Positions 31,657 through 45,254 of a stretch of DNA of 64,000 nucleotides are shown piece by piece. How positions within the stretch are numbered: the stretch's first letter is position 1; each line of letters begins with the position of its first letter. The stretch is taken from positions 6,081,309-6,145,308 of the forward strand of contig CM119265.1 of NCBI GenBank assembly GCA_051294375.1, given 5' to 3'. The stretch is from Paraspadella gotoi. Its lineage: Eukaryota > Chaetognatha. Under the pieces are notes generated by a model. That model was not told the DNA's origin. It was given only the letters and a program-made list of their open reading frames with translations, and ran no database searches. The position numbers and the translations under genes were made by a program.

Positions 31657-34600
31657 ATGGATTCGTCCACATTCTCCGCTCCGTCTTTTCTACCCGAGTT
31701 TACGGGTACGACCCCGTCCGTTATGACAGGTAAAACGATGGCAAAGATGGATTGAACAATGAACATTCCTCTGATAGTAAGGCAATGCCCTACTTTTCCA
31801 TACAGCTTATTACCACGACGTTGTTTGGGTCGTTATCGTCGCATTCATCATATCTTTTTTTTTGGCCATGGCCATGGGCGCCAACGATGTGGCCAACTCT
31901 TTTGGAACTTCCGTTGGATCAGGGGTACGGGAACTGTTTTTCATTGACTTAAACTAAACTTGTAACTTGCGTGTTGTACTAAATAATTTTTTTGCTCATT
32001 TTATATAGGTGATCAGTCTGCGGCAGTGTTGGCTTTTAGCAACCGTTTTTGAGATATTGGGCGCGACTCTGTTGGGCTCGAGAGTTTCGGAGACGATGCG
32101 CAAGGGTATTCTCGACGTGAGGAAATACAACGGGTCAGAAGACGTACTGATGGTCGGCAATATCGCCGGCTTGGCAGGTTGGGTTTCTTCTACGATGTTA
32201 TTTGCAATTCATGATATTTTGTACGGTTTTTGGTCTTCGATAAATCAGGTTCCGCCATCTGGCAATTCATCGCTACCTATGCTCGACTTCCCGTCTCCGG
32301 GACTCACTCCATCGTCGGTGGAATCTTGGGTTTTACCCTTGTCCAGCATCAAATGGAAGGGGTCAACTGGAAAAAGGTCGGCATGATCATTGGTTCCTGG
32401 TTCATCAGCCCCGTCATCGCGGGGATTGTCGGTGAGGATGGCTTCCTTCCAGTTTGAGTATTGCCGTTTTTTCCCTCCATTTTGTCTTTTTCTAATTTGA
32501 GGATTTCCCCCTTTAGGGACGGCGTGCTTCATGTTCGTCAAACGTTTCATTCTTGTTAAGGCGAATCCCTTAGAACAGGGTTTGTTTTATCTTCCCTTAT
32601 TTTACGGGTAAGATGACTTAAAGCCTTTTTTACAAATGTCGTGTCCACTCTATATCGTCCGTGAATTTCTCTCTATTAATTTCATTCGGCAGGCTGACTT
32701 GCTTTTGCAACGTAATTTCTATCGCCCTTTCGGGTCCGCCTCTTCTGGGCTTCGACAAGGTACCGATATGGGGCAAGTTTGTCCTGGCATTCGGCCTCTC
32801 GGCCGTTTTGGCTTTGCTCGTGCGCTTCGTTCTCGTTCCCTACCAGAGGAATGAGATCGTACGAAACCTTGAGAAGAAGAAGAAAACTAAAACTTCCCCG
32901 GAAGAACAGGTTAGCGCTACTGGTTCGCTTTTTACTGATTAAATTTTTCGTAATAACTATTTGTAACAATTAATACAGCTAAACACCAACCAGAACTCTT
33001 CCAACGAAGCCAGCTCGCAAGTTCCTACGGTGACCATCACTCCGACGGAAAAGCTAAATATCAAGTTGATTCCCAGCGGCGTTCCAGGAATCTCGGATGA
33101 GGTGCGTCGCGATTTAATTATTATCTTTCAGAAAATTTACACCCTCCTTTCCGCCTTTAACAGAAGAGCGGCTTTCCACGAATCGACACGTCCGACTCGA
33201 ATCGACCGCTTCTCAGCGGCTCTGCGGGCGGGTCAGAGGTGTCGACGAGGAACCCGACCCCGGCCGGGTCGGGGGCCGTCACGCCCCAGGGGGTTCCCAT
33301 CGGAACTGAGCTGCCGTCGGGGATAGATCCCAGACTCATCAGAACCAAACTTTTCAACAAGGTGAAGGGGGGAAAAGTAGTTGAAAGGAATTCCGAGTGC
33401 GCAGAACGATGCCTTTTTGTTCTGGACGAAATGTCACATTTTATATGCGATTTTATTCGAATACAACGAGGTTGATTCAGTACAATGGCAACAGCCGGGT
33501 TGCCTGTGATGCCAATTAGATAGGGTTGGCTTTGGGGGCTTCCGACCCTCAGTGACGCCTCCTGTAACTGACGCGGTTACCCTAGGACGATCTCGCATTG
33601 CCAACGCAGAGGGAAGTCGTTGGGGTGGTGCGTTCCCCCTCTGAGCCAATGGGATTGACTGAACGATGGTGGATTTTTTATTTCAAAAAATTTCGGGCGT
33701 TCGCTCCAACAGAAGGCTTCATTTTTGTGACTAGAATCTGTTCCCACCAAACTACCCAGTCTTAATGACGATATACATGGAACTGTCATAGCATGTTTCA
33801 ATGAATTTGGTCCAGTATTTTTCTTGGAACGGGTTCTGGTCACATAAAGCGGATACCTTATTTTATGAAGCCTTCTATATTTCGTTATAAAATATATTGA
33901 TTTGAAAGCGAAGATTTAAAATTTTTTTTCTGTCCGACCCGCTCGTAAAGAAGGAATGGCAGCGTTTTCCGTGTTCCTTTCCTAAAAGTTCCACCAGTGA
34001 TGTGGTAAGGTTTTGTTCTTTAGATAATAGTCGTTTTGAATTTTTTTTTACCCCTATTGTTGACCGTTTTGTCCGTTTTGCCTATTTCTTTTAATTTGTG
34101 ATCTTTGAAACTAACCTGGGAAGATGAGTATCAAGCTAAAGGTAGGTTCCGACTAGTCTCTCATCAGGGAAAAGAGGTAAGTAGGGTAAGGAATATATTG
34201 GTAATAGGTAAGTACTAAGTAGCTATAACAAAGGGAACAAGGGTACATAAAATGGAGAGAAGGGAGAGGGAAGGGTTGCAGACCCCGAGAGCGAGAGAAG
34301 TTGAACTGCCGATCTCCAAGACTCTGATCCGTGACTCGGGGATGAGGAGGGGACGGCGAAGGGAGGAGGAGGAGGAGACGTTGAGAGAAGACCTGGGGGG
34401 GAGAAAGGCCCTGGCGATAGGGTGTGCCTCTATCTTGCTAACGATACAAGGAAACGATTTGATGGCATGATATTTTTTTTTTATTGCCTTTTTGTTTTTT
34501 CCTCTTTCTTGTAAAATCCTCAAGTTTGCCTTAAATTCACCCTTCCCTGTTGGTTTTAGTTTTGCCTTGTTTTGAATCTTCTCACCTCCTTTAAAAAAGG

Positions 34601-34878
34601 TTTTGACGTCCGCTCGTGACTCCAAGCGGATCGTAGATACGAAGAATACCGTCTACCAGCATTCGTCATTGTCTACGCCAGTCGACGATCCCGTCCATTC
34701 AATCCCAGGTGAAGTGTCTTCTAATTTTTTTTAGTCGCATCTGCTCATCGCAGATTCCGACTCTATAATCCACTTTGTCGGTCCGTCGGTCCACCCCACC
34801 AATCTTATCGGGCATTCACTTAGATCATGTCAGAACATCAAATTATGTCCGTCTGTCCTCCCTTAGCAAAAAAAAAAG

Positions 34879-34912
<34 letters not shown>

Positions 34913-37053
34913 GTGTTGTCTTCTGGAAATAGAGGGGCATCTATACAATACAAGGTTATATTACTTCCTGCCCTAGTTTTCTAAATAGATATTACACATC
35001 ATTTATGTAAGAAAATCATTAATGAGAACCTCATAATATCTAAAAGGCTGAACAGAAAGGGATGGAATGGGTAATTTTTTGAGGGGGGACTTAAGGTTAG
35101 GTCTAATTTTTTTAAAAAATATATATTATATTTTGGGCCGCTACTTTCGCGACTCTTGTCTCGTAATTGTCATCACATGGCAATAAAAAAAAATATCCCC
35201 GTAACCAGTCGACGACTCGAAGGTGGCGCGGACGTCACCAACGTCACCCACGATAACTGAGGTGTCCCCCGCTGTCGTCCTCGACATTAACGAGAAAAAG
35301 ACCGATGACACCGACAAGGAGAAATGCAGCAACGCCGCCGGGCCGACAGTTAGAGACGACGGACCTGTCGCCGATAAGGACGTGTACTTCGACGATAGCC
35401 TCGCCGGTCAGACCTTCATCCCTTTTGTCAAAACTTACAAATATTCTGACTTATTATTTCATATACTTCTTTTAGACTTGCGGAAGGATAGTCCTGCGAT
35501 AGCCGAGTTGTTCAAGTATTTGCAGATCTTGACGGCCTGCTTCGGCGGGTTTACCCATGGGGGCAACGACGTCTCCAACGCCGTCGGTCCTCTTATCGCA
35601 ATTTGGATGATTTACCAGGTGAGAAAACCGTGATGTCAAGTAATGTAAAACAAAGCTGAAACCATCTGTTTAGAACGAAAAAATAATACAGTATGGCAAC
35701 AACCGGTCTGCCTGTGATGCCTATTGGAATGATGACTGTTTGCTTTGGGGGCTTCCGACCCTCAGTGACACCTGTCTCTGGCGCGGTTACCCTAGGATGG
35801 TCTTTGCCAACGCAGAGGGAAGTTGTTAGGACTGAATGGAACGCAACGCTTGGGATGGTGCATTCCATCTGAGCCAATGGGATTGGCTGAACAATGGTGG
35901 ATGTGAGGCAGTGTGAATATACTGCCACAGGATCCCCGGGCCAAGACATCACTCTGGTTTTACAGGCCTGAGAGGTGACTGACAAAACTGCTACCATAGT
36001 GGAAGAGAGAGCGAGAGTAGTGAGGGCAGAGGGGTTTGACGTAGCGTACCCGAAGTCGGCAGGGCATAGGCATTTGTCGTAGCGTACTCTGAGAAAGTTA
36101 TGTGTTCGATAATAGGGTTCATCACTTATGGCAACAGCTGGGATTGGGATGTGGCATTTCACTGTTGGCTTTGGGGGCTTCCGACCCTTAGTGACGCCTC
36201 CTGTCACTGGCGCGGTTACCCTAGGACGGTCTCGCTTTGCCAACACAGGAAATGAAAATGGATGGAATGCAACGCTTGGGATGGTGTATTCCTCCTGAGC
36301 CAATCGGATTGACTGAACAAATTGATTTAAAAAAAAATGTAAAATTGATTATAACCATATGGGAAAGAGTTTTTGGAGGATTTTTAACTTTTTATGTTCA
36401 CAGGAACGCGTATTAATATTACTACTAATTAAAATAAATTAATCATTAGTTACTATAATTTCTTCCGTATATTTTCTATCGTAGGAGGGATCCGTAGCGA
36501 CGAAATCGGATCCTCCAACGTGGCTTTTGCTCTACGGAGGGTTGGGAATCTCCTTTGGCTTAATTGCATTCGGTACTTGATTTTATCTCTAAATTTTTTC
36601 CTTCCTTCAAATTTTTACTTTTAATCACCAACCACGTTGGGTTTAGGCAAGCGCGTGATCAATACGATGGGGCACGACTTGACTCCAATCACACCGTCCT
36701 CGGGGTTCACCATCGAAGTGTCCTCGGCGCTCACCGTCCTTCTCGCTTCCAACATCGGAATCCCAATCTCCACGACTCATTGTAAGGTGAGAAAATGTTC
36801 TAGTGAAGCGCTGTATTTTTAAATGCTCTATTGCCAGAACAATTTTCTGGATATCCAATTTAACCGTTTTGACATTAATTCTATCTCCGCCCTCATATAG
36901 GTGGGCGCGATCGTAATGGTGGGACGATATCGCGCCAAGGAATCTGTGTCTTGGTCATTGGTCAAGAAAATCCTCCTCGCCTGGTTTGTCACAGTCCCCG
37001 TTTCAGGCTTCATCTCCGCCGCCATTTTCGCCGGTTTGCGCGAGGCGTTGTGA
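31657..37053 (+). CDS. SLC20A: Sodium-dependent phosphate transporter, PiT/SLC20 family, 14 exons
   Basis: A plasma-membrane Na+/phosphate symporter (PiT1/PiT2 relative, 667 residues; human about 650-680). Exons: 31657-31729, 31806-31924, 32009-32177, 32249-32431, 32517-32607, 32693-32909, 32979-33101, 33164-33361, 34600-34708, 35209-35406, 35476-35618, 36485-36572, 36647-36786, 36901-37053. Both family signatures are present: [16 protein letters not shown] (exon 2) and [13 protein letters not shown] (exon 11). [11 protein letters not shown] and [13 protein letters not shown] are the paired inverted-repeat motifs. Hydrophobic segments cluster in exons 2-6 and 11-14. Exons 7-10 encode the long hydrophilic cytoplasmic loop, rich in Ser, Thr, Pro and Asp. 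The start follows GGCC and is the first ATG of the frame. The 69-nt intron between exons 10 and 11 is in frame and has no stop codon. Confidence 0.95.
33485..33672 (-). repeat. ATGGCAACAGCC repeat family, copy a (SINE-like)
   Basis: In SLC20A intron 8. On the plus strand it runs from ATGGCAACAGCCGGGTTGCC through GGGGGCTTCCGACCCTCAGT to CAATGGGATTGACTGAAC. It is shared with 35693-35929, 36128-36320 and 46024-46264. The minus strand starts with CATTGGCTCAGAGGGGG, which resembles an A-box head. Confidence 0.8.
34733..34873 (+). repeat. Hairpin-headed repeat, GATCTGCT type, partial copy
   Basis: In SLC20A intron 9. The head AGTCGCATCTGCT pairs with the GCAGATTCCGACT arm (34733-34762). CTATAATCCACTTTGTCGGT, GTCCGTCGGTCC and ATCATGTCAGAACATC follow, ending near TTAGCAAAAAAAAAAG. 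It aligns with 62275-62410. Confidence 0.75.
34878..34913 (+). repeat. (ATT)n microsatellite
   Basis: About 11 uninterrupted ATT units, directly after the hairpin-headed repeat in SLC20A intron 9. Confidence 0.95.
35693..35929 (-). repeat. ATGGCAACAGCC repeat family, copy b
   Basis: The longest intronic copy, in SLC20A intron 11. It extends to GTGTGAATATACTGCCACA. A second copy in the same orientation starts about 200 bp downstream. Confidence 0.8.
36128..36320 (-). repeat. ATGGCAACAGCC repeat family, copy c
   Basis: In the same SLC20A intron as copy b, and truncated after CGGATTGACTGAAC. Confidence 0.8.
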
Positions 37054-40000
37054 ACTCGAAGTAGCGTGCTAACGGCCTGGGAAATATAAGATAAATTTTA
37101 AATAATTAGTAAATAAATGGAACTAGGCAGGCAGTCGGACGATTTTTCCTTATTTGCGTATTTTTATTTTATAATTAAACTTTGTAAAAAGCTAAATAGA
37201 ATAACTTCATTACATATTCGTAATTGAGAATAAGCTTATAAAACAGTTTGCAAGAACTTATACTTACTTTTTTAAGTTATAAAATTTTTTCTCATTATAA
37301 ATTTATATTTATGAAAACGTTCGATTTCATAATGGAGTGCTGTGCAGAAAAAAAAAAAGAAAATGAATAATTTTCCATATATTTTAACAGGAGGCCTTGT
37401 TAATTCAAAACGAAAAAAGTTTGTCAAAAACTGAATAAAATCTGTCATGATTTTTTTTTTAAATTTCTCCAAACTTAATAAATTATATTTGACAATAAAT
37501 TTCAATATTTCGCAGAGAACTGAAACTTACTCTTAGTAGTAGATACAATTGATGCTGAAGATTCGGCGTTGATTTATATTATATTGTAAATGATAAGCCG
37601 AAGAAAATAAGAAGCCTAGATAAGATTAAGAAATGCCAAACTCTTCTTGCCCTTTTCGAAATAATACGTACGCGCTATTCTTTTTTTTTCATAGTTTTAT
37701 CTGAGTTTTCTATTTCATTCAACGTCGAAACTAAAATAGTTGCGCGCTCTCTATGTATACCAGTTTCAATTATTCACTTAACGACACCGACGACGAGGGA
37801 CGAACGCTCAACGACCGTCGAGACTCGCGGGGCGCGAGAGTCGACGAGGGAAATCGATAATCTCAACTCAAGTTTGAGGTGACGCATGCCATCTTCGTTG
37901 GTCCTTTTTTTTCTCTATCCTTGTCCAAGATCTGGAGGAACGTGCTCATCATGATTAACGTTACTTGGGGCGTTAATCCTCGGTTTCTCCCAGTCGATTG
38001 CTTATTATTAACTTCCTTTCATTCAAATTTTGTTTCCTAAATTTTTTTCTTCTTTTAAAGAACTCTACTTTTTAAATTAATCTAATACGACTTAAAAATT
38101 AATCGGTAATAATATTATTTTAATTTAGAGCAAAAGTTTTATGTCTTGCGAGAAGAATTCGCACTTATCATTTCATGCTTGCCTTATATATTCATTAAAT
38201 GAACTAGTTTGATAAAGGTCGTCTGTATTAAAAGGCTCTTTATATTTACCGTCATGTTTTAACCCTGCATTTAACCTTTTCTTAAATATTGAATCTTTGA
38301 TAGCTGTATATCGTTTTGTGATATATTAAAGGCATTTTAATAATAATATTATCCACAATGAAGAGATCGTTGCTCTTTATAAAAATAATAGGCTATTTTT
38401 CGCATGAATTTGCGGTGATATGCTTGGCTTAAAATGACGACTTGGGAATTAACTTCTTGAGAATTTGAAAGTCGATCTGAAATTGAGTCAGAGTGAGAAG
38501 AATAAGACTAATAAGTTTATATAATATATTTTTTAACGCTCAGGTTTAATTTTTAAAAAATTAACTGGATCTCGACAAAAAGTTAAAAATTGTAAAATTT
38601 GATAGCGTGTATAGCATGTCAAGATTCAACTACCATTTTTGAAATGGCGCAGGATTGAAAATGGCGTTTGGTTTTCAAGACGGCTTTATGTAAATGTGGA
38701 CACTTAGAAATAACTAGAACTCATTCTTCCTAGTTTTCATAATAATACTCACGAGATATGAAATTACAAATTTGGCTTTTTCAAGGCCGTTTAACATTTT
38801 TTGGCAGTCAGCGGCTTTTAACAGTATTAGGAAATATTATTTGCCCATTTGTGTACAGTAATGTGTTTTGTGTATTTTTTTCATTGTCAGCTGATGAAGA
38901 GATTGACGTTGATTTTGAAAAGTGAAAAAAGAAAAAAGGAAAAAGAATTTCGCGAATCGTATTGCGAAAAAGAAATTTTAGTGCGATTAATTTAAAAAAG
39001 TTATTCCGAAACTCTTTTATGGCAGAATAAGCATACTATTTATTAAAATCAAAAATTGTAGAAACCAAGTTTCGATATTTTCTGTCTTTTGTGCCTTAAA
39101 ATTCCATTTTCTAATGATTAAAAATTAGAATAAAAGATCAAGAAAAATCTTTAATATTATAACTTCCTCTTGACTTTTACATTTTTATTTTTTTTTTTTT
39201 TTTTTGGTGACTTTGTCCTTTTTATTCATTTTTTTATTATTACTAAAGATTGTGTGTTAATGTTAAAACAATCTTAATAAAAAAGTTCAAAGTCATGTTA
39301 TGGATGTCGTAAACGTATTAGCGCGAAACCCGATGGGATTTTTTACATGGTCAGAGGTTGTTGTTTATTCATAATTTCAGCTCATTTTATATATTTATCT
39401 CAAATCAATATTGTTTGAAAATGTTTTGATTAAAATAATCGCTTGCCGAATCTAGGATTGCATTCTTTACTTATTTTTTTAGTAAGGTTATGTAGGATTC
39501 TAGTTTTTGTGTTTGTAGCTTCCAGTTATCAGAGAAATACTTATTTTGTGGGGAGTTTTAGTAATCAACCAAGCAATTTTAATTAAAACCAATTTTCAAT
39601 CCAATAATTAAAAATTTTTAACGATGGTTTGGTTAGCGAAGTTTAAAAGGCATGAGAGCCCTTAGGATTTGGCATTGTAGATTATTAGGTCCCGAAAACG
39701 AAAGTTTTTATTAGTTTTTACATTTATAAATTCGTTGTAAAAACTAATAAAAACTTTCGTTCTGGCTAAATTAAGCATCTATATTATCTATATATCTATA
39801 TATATAATCTATAGCATCTATATTATTTGTTTGCTCTGTTTTCTTTCAGAAAAAAAAGATCTGTATTGTATTGTAATTGTAAGGGAAGGTTTTTTTTGAG
39901 AGAGAACATTTTGTTAACCAGTGTTAGAGGACTCCGCTTGTCTCGTCTGTCGCCTTAAAAAACAGCTGAACATTTTGGGGTTTGAATTAATAAATTAGTT

Positions 40001-41159
40001 TCTTAGTCTCAACATACTGTTTTAGCTGCGAGTAATTGCAGAATAACTGAAGTATGTCACTTTTTGGTATGTTGATCGGTCCTTTGGTCAGTAGAGCGTA
40101 TGAAAATTTCAATGGTCAATCATGAAAAACGTATCACCAGTGAATATTAATTTATAAGAAAAATTAATTTTTATTGTTAATTTTCGTAATAGGCTATATT
40201 TATATACTTAAATATTCTTAAAAAATCCTAAATTTCAAAATGGATTTGATAGCAGATTTAAATTCCTCATCTAAAGTTAATAAACGAAAAGAGAGAAAAT
40301 AAGTTAATAACGCATAAAGTTTTTTTCTGGAAACAAAAAAGAGAGAGAGACAGATACAGATTGAGCCAAAACTATAAATGACCAAAAGACCCAAAAATGG
40401 GTTTCCCCCTTTTAATTTTCATTTTTCCAGTTATGGCTTGACATAGGCCCCCCAGTCTTCATTTAAGCCTTCTCCCGGTCCACTGCTGTGACGTCGAATT
40501 TCGAGCACTTCACGGATTTCAATTAAAGCTAAATTTAAACGTTTTACTTTGCTTTATTTGTCAGTTCTGATACATATTTTAGGCATAATTTTTCTTTCGC
40601 CGACCTGGGTTGGGGAGAGTTTTTTTAATGTGGTATATATAATATATTATATATATATTTATTATATTTGTACATGATCATTTAAAAAAAAATCCTTAAT
40701 TACTCTTAAGCTTAACCAAAGTTTTTTTTTGTAATATCAAACTATAGTAATGATATATGCAAATAAAAAAATAACCAGTCGGTGAAATTACAATTATGCC
40801 TTAATTTAATAATATTATATTGATATAAAACAAGTTTGTGCAAAAAATGCCGGATCTGCGGATCATTATCGATAATTAATTAATTTATTAAAATGAATGA
40901 ATTAATTAATTAGTTAATTAATAATTAATTTGATCCGCCATTGTTTTTTGTTTTTAGGTCTTTTCGTTACTGTCCACGACGAAAGCAACGACGACAACAA
41001 TAATGATTGATTGAATGATTGTTTGAATAATTAATTGATAAATAAATTTATCAATTGAATAATGAATTTACTGATTAATTAATTGTTTGACTAATTAATT
41101 ATTTGATGTATAATTCATCTTGCATTTACAATTAATTTAAAAATAAAAAGAAGCATAAT
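37054..41159. other. Intergenic, AT-rich, no gene recognised
   Basis: About 4 kb of AT-rich DNA after SLC20A. The only notable island is 37730-37900, GC-richer, with a 35-codon frame from ATG 37753 to TAA 37858-37860 that reads like a start exon but cannot be tied to a gene. AATTAATT-type runs fill 40870-41130. Confidence 0.45.
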
Positions 41160-41482
41160 CATTAATCAATGAGTGAAACAGGTTTTTTGTTTTTTCCATT
41201 TAAACTCATTTCCACTCGGACGATTCCATCGAAACTTAATTTCCAGCTTAATCACACACTTTTCTACCCACATAAAAAATTTCAAATCAAGGTAAAAATC
41301 ATGAGTAATTGGCGTTCAAAGCTAAGGGGGGACGCACAGACAGACAACATAATTTATATTTATAATGCATTATTTATCATAATTCGATGTTCTGACATGA
41401 TTTAAGTAACTTACCGACAAGATTGGGGGGGCGGACCGACAGTGAATTATAGAGCCGGATTCTGCTCTAAGCAGATCCGGAT
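41160..41482 (-). repeat. Hairpin-headed repeat, GATCTGCT type, compact full copy
   Basis: On the minus strand: hairpin head (41482-41452), CTATAATTCACTGTCGGTCC, AACATCGAATTATG, a short GTCTGTCTGTG remnant, then one body unit with AAAGTGTGTGATTAAGCTGG and GATGGAATCGTCCGAGTGG. It is the same order as 62275-62690. Confidence 0.75.
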
Positions 41483-43750
41483 AAAAATATTTTGTTTTAT
41501 TATTGAAGCCTCTTATCTTTCACGACAATGTTTAGCCTTATCTTTTAAAACTAACAACTGTCGCTCCTCTAGCCCGTTGCCACTTGCGCCTTTGCCGTTT
41601 CGGGCCCCTTCACTCTTGCCATCTCTACCGACTTCGTTCGGCCCAACGAGCCGCGAAATAAGACGCCCGCTTTCTCTTTTTCTTTCCTTTCTTTCCTCAA
41701 TTCTCGATTTACGAAACGAATTTACCGCAACGCGTTATCGTGGTGTGGTCCCCGTAAGCCTTCAGGGGTGACCGACAGGTCGTCATTTCATTAGTACAAG
41801 TCGTATATATAGGCCTGTAGGCCTATATGCAAAAAATTATGCATTATTTGGTATGTAGGTCATTTCCTCGTGAGCCAGGTAAAAAAAGATTTTTTATAAC
41901 GCCTCACTTTGAAGTTATCTTGTACACTCCAGCGCAAAACAATAATAATTACTTTTTCACTTAAAAAAAACCTTATTAGATGGCTGAATTTTATAAATAT
42001 ATAAAAATATAAAATAAAGCGATTGATCCAAATCCCAATAAAATTAATTATTAAGCAAAGCATTCGAAAGTTGGTAAAAAAAATTGAAAACAAAAATTAG
42101 TTTCCGTCAAGAAAAGTTAATGATTTTTTTTATTATAAAATGTTTATATTTACGATGATAATATAAAATTGGCTGAACAAATTCAGCATAGAATATCTGT
42201 AGTGATAAGTATTAATTTTTTTTACCTAAATCAAATTAAAATAAGTAAGGAAACTATATATAGAAAAACGATCTTTTTTTATCAGTTAGAAAAAGAAGTA
42301 TCATCAACTTGACCTTTAAAAATCACTTTTCCCCCAATTCCGTTTTCAGACTCTGACAGTATTGCTGTATTCTACTTCTTGAGTTGAGCCAATTAATTTT
42401 ATTTTGTACTAATCGATAATTTTTTAAAAAAGGTATTTTTTATAAATATTTTTTCGAGAATTGTCAATTCTCTAATCACTACTAACAACGAAAAAGAAAG
42501 GATTACTTCAAAATATTTTTTCAAAATAAATAGTGGGGTATTTAAAGCTAACAAGTGGCTATTTTTTTTTGCGCCGCAGTTTACGGTAAATCTTCATAAT
42601 ATTATCAAATTTTTACCTATGGAGGACAAGTATGAATACTATTCATTGAATAGAGAAAGCCAGAAAACAAAAATGAAAGAATTAAAAAAGCTAGTCTCTA
42701 CCAAATGTGACAAATGACAGATCGTCGTTTGAAGGGCTGCTATCTTGTTTTCTTTCTCTACCCAAAATCTAATCTCACCTCCTTTCATTTTACTTCGCTC
42801 AATCGAAAGAGCAAGCAAAGAAAAACGGGACATCATTCGGCAAACGTTGCCATCCCTTTATCCTTTCTCACATTTCCTCCTCTTCTCTTTTCTTTCATCT
42901 TTTATGGCAACCGGGAGACATGTGCTATGCCCGGGGTGGCATCTCCCAACAGCTGGCGCTCAGGATCACCCCATGTCACTGGCGTGTTTATACCGACAGC
43001 ATCACATGAGGGGATTGAACCCGGAACTCACGGTTGGTGAACATGTACTTAACTGTCCAAGCCAATGGCACAAACTGAGTTTTACCAAGCTATACGGGAG
43101 GCGAATTTAGGATTTGCCACCTGTTCCTTATTAGTGATGTTAGACAGAAATATAAAATTGGCCGATGACCTCTTAGGATAGAAACATAGCTTATAAAATA
43201 AAAACCTTTTCCTCCTTACTTGTAACTGCTTTTCCGATAACCTTGCTGCTTCTCAAAATTTCGTTTTTCAACCCATTAACAATGGTTTGATGACGCGTTC
43301 AAAAGAGAAATAACCATTAACCAACCATTGCAAAGTTTCTCTGTTCGAGGCTGCGACGACGACAGATGAATATTCGGAACTGGGAGCCCCGATTCTCCCC
43401 TTTTTCCTTTTGACTTTTCCCAGTTTAGGAAAAAAATTATGACTGACGTCGGAACAAAAAATATGTACTGTTTTTGGTGAAAGCTTTATGAAAGAGGACG
43501 CAGGACGAGAAATGCTGGGTGTGTGAGGTTTGATGACTTAGTGACTAAACATGCTTTTGTTAATCGTCAGACTGTAAAGATCCGTGTCCATACCAATAAT
43601 ACCATACCATAACTGCGATAATTATGAATATTAGTTCTAATAAAAGCTTAAGCATAACATTCGTGTTTACTGATTATAAAGTATATGTGTATTCGTTATA
43701 AAAACATTGGTATAATTTACGGAAGTAAAATTATGCAAAGACGTCTATTC
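41483..43750. other. Intergenic region with SINE
   Basis: No supported gene. A GC-richer island at 41560-41770 has an open plus frame with no recognisable motif. A tRNA-like SINE occupies 42905-43080. The rest is AT-rich. Confidence 0.45.
42905..43080 (-). repeat. tRNA-derived SINE, second type
   Basis: The minus strand reads CATTGGCTTGGACAG (A-box like), then GGTTCAATCCCC (B box), then a body. Its far end (plus-strand ATGGCAACCGGGAGACAT, GGCATCTC, GTCACTGGCG) resembles the ATGGCAACAGCC family. Confidence 0.65.
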
Positions 43751-43753
43751 CAG

Positions 43754-45254
43754 AACCTCGACTCCTTCGCTATTCGGACTGCTGAATATGGCTCCGCTCC
43801 TCATCGTCCATTGCACCCGAAGGAGATGGAGTCGTTTTCAAAATCGTGAGTCGAAAGATGGCACCCTGAGGGAAGACAGCGACGATTTATGACGAGTTAA
43901 AAACGAGGTGCCAGATGCCATCCGCCTCCGTCCATTTATATTGGGCTGTTAATACTAAAAAAAAAAAAAGTACAATCAGTCAATCTAAAAACTGAGTGAG
44001 TAACATTGGTCTTCGTGCAATACCCGCCAGAGATTCTTCATAAGAGCTTCCCACCTTAGAACAAAGAGTTCAGCCGACTCTACCCCGCCGTACCCCGGTC
44101 GAGCGTCACGCCATTCACTTCGGGAGGGAGCTCCGAAATTTACCCCAGGGGGCCGCGATGGTCGTTACTTCGAAATCTCGGCGGAGTCCGGGAGGATTTT
44201 TTTGGCGGGAAATGCGAGGGAGAGAGAGGGTAAGCCGGAGGCGAAGAGAAGTGAAGGGAGGAAGGCAGCGAAGTGATGGGGTTAGGAAAAAAAAATTACC
44301 CTAAACCCCCTTCTTTTTTTTTACTGAAATAAAGTGAACCCATAATCTTGAGATCAGATCCGACGATTTTTAAAATGGCTTTCTCTGAAAGCTAAACCGA
44401 CATTTTTTTTCTTTAGCTCCCTTTATCGACTGTCATTATGTCCCCACCTTCGTTATATGCACAACTTATTTTCAACGTTAAAACCTTTAAAGAAAAAAAA
44501 TTTCTGCTTTAGATTAAAAGATACCGAAGTGAAAAAAGTTAAATTTAACTATTAAGTTATTAAAAAAAATAGAAAAAGATCGAAATATTCAGCATTTTTT
44601 TAAAATGACGGCTCCATTCTTCATAAGCCTTTTTTCTCACTTTGGCTAAAAGTAATAGAAAATAAATTTTGATCATGTGGCGAGACACCAGAAGAAGCAA
44701 GTGATTAAGAAAAAAATATTTAAATACGTATATCATATATCTAGAAAAGTATCTTGTTGAAGTCACGCGTTCGAGGCCGCGAAAACACTAGTCGCCTGAT
44801 GAATAAGTATATCACAAATCCCGTAATTCCTGAATGATAACATCGTCATGAGCTATAGTCATCACGCGCAAACGCGAGAAACCATAATGATAATCATCAC
44901 CCAACGAGCGTCAACAACTTAAGACGGCGTCTTTTGTGTTATAGACGATGAAAAGGCTCGAGGGTTAATGAGCAAAACCGAAAATGACCGAGATGAATGG
45001 AGAGATTCGGAGAGCAAGAAAGCTTGAGCTTCTATCTCTGTTGTCTGTCATGCGAGACTTTTCAGCTTTTCAGCCAAAATAAAGGGGTAATTGAAACCCA
45101 CAGAGACTTGAGAAGTCCTTGCCGACGCCAACGCAGACCTTATGTACATCCGCCTGAGCCAACCCTCCGCCGACTGCTGAGTTTCCGAGGCGACGGCGAA
45201 GATGACGATGCTGATAATCATGGTGATGATGTTGAAGAAGCGAAAAGCGATTAA
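43754..45254 (+). other. Candidate exons of an unrecognised gene
   Basis: Exon-like stretches: 43754-43845 (after TATTCCAG, before GTGAGT; encodes FAIRTAEYGSAPH then HPKEMESFSK), and 45104-45254 (after CCCACAG; encodes RRPYVHPPEPTLRRLLSF then an acidic end and TAA). Their phases agree (2 and 2). A further open block after CACCTTAG, 44060-44276, also fits phase 2. No family is recognised and no start exon is found. GC-richer DNA has few stops, so this could be chance. Confidence 0.3.
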
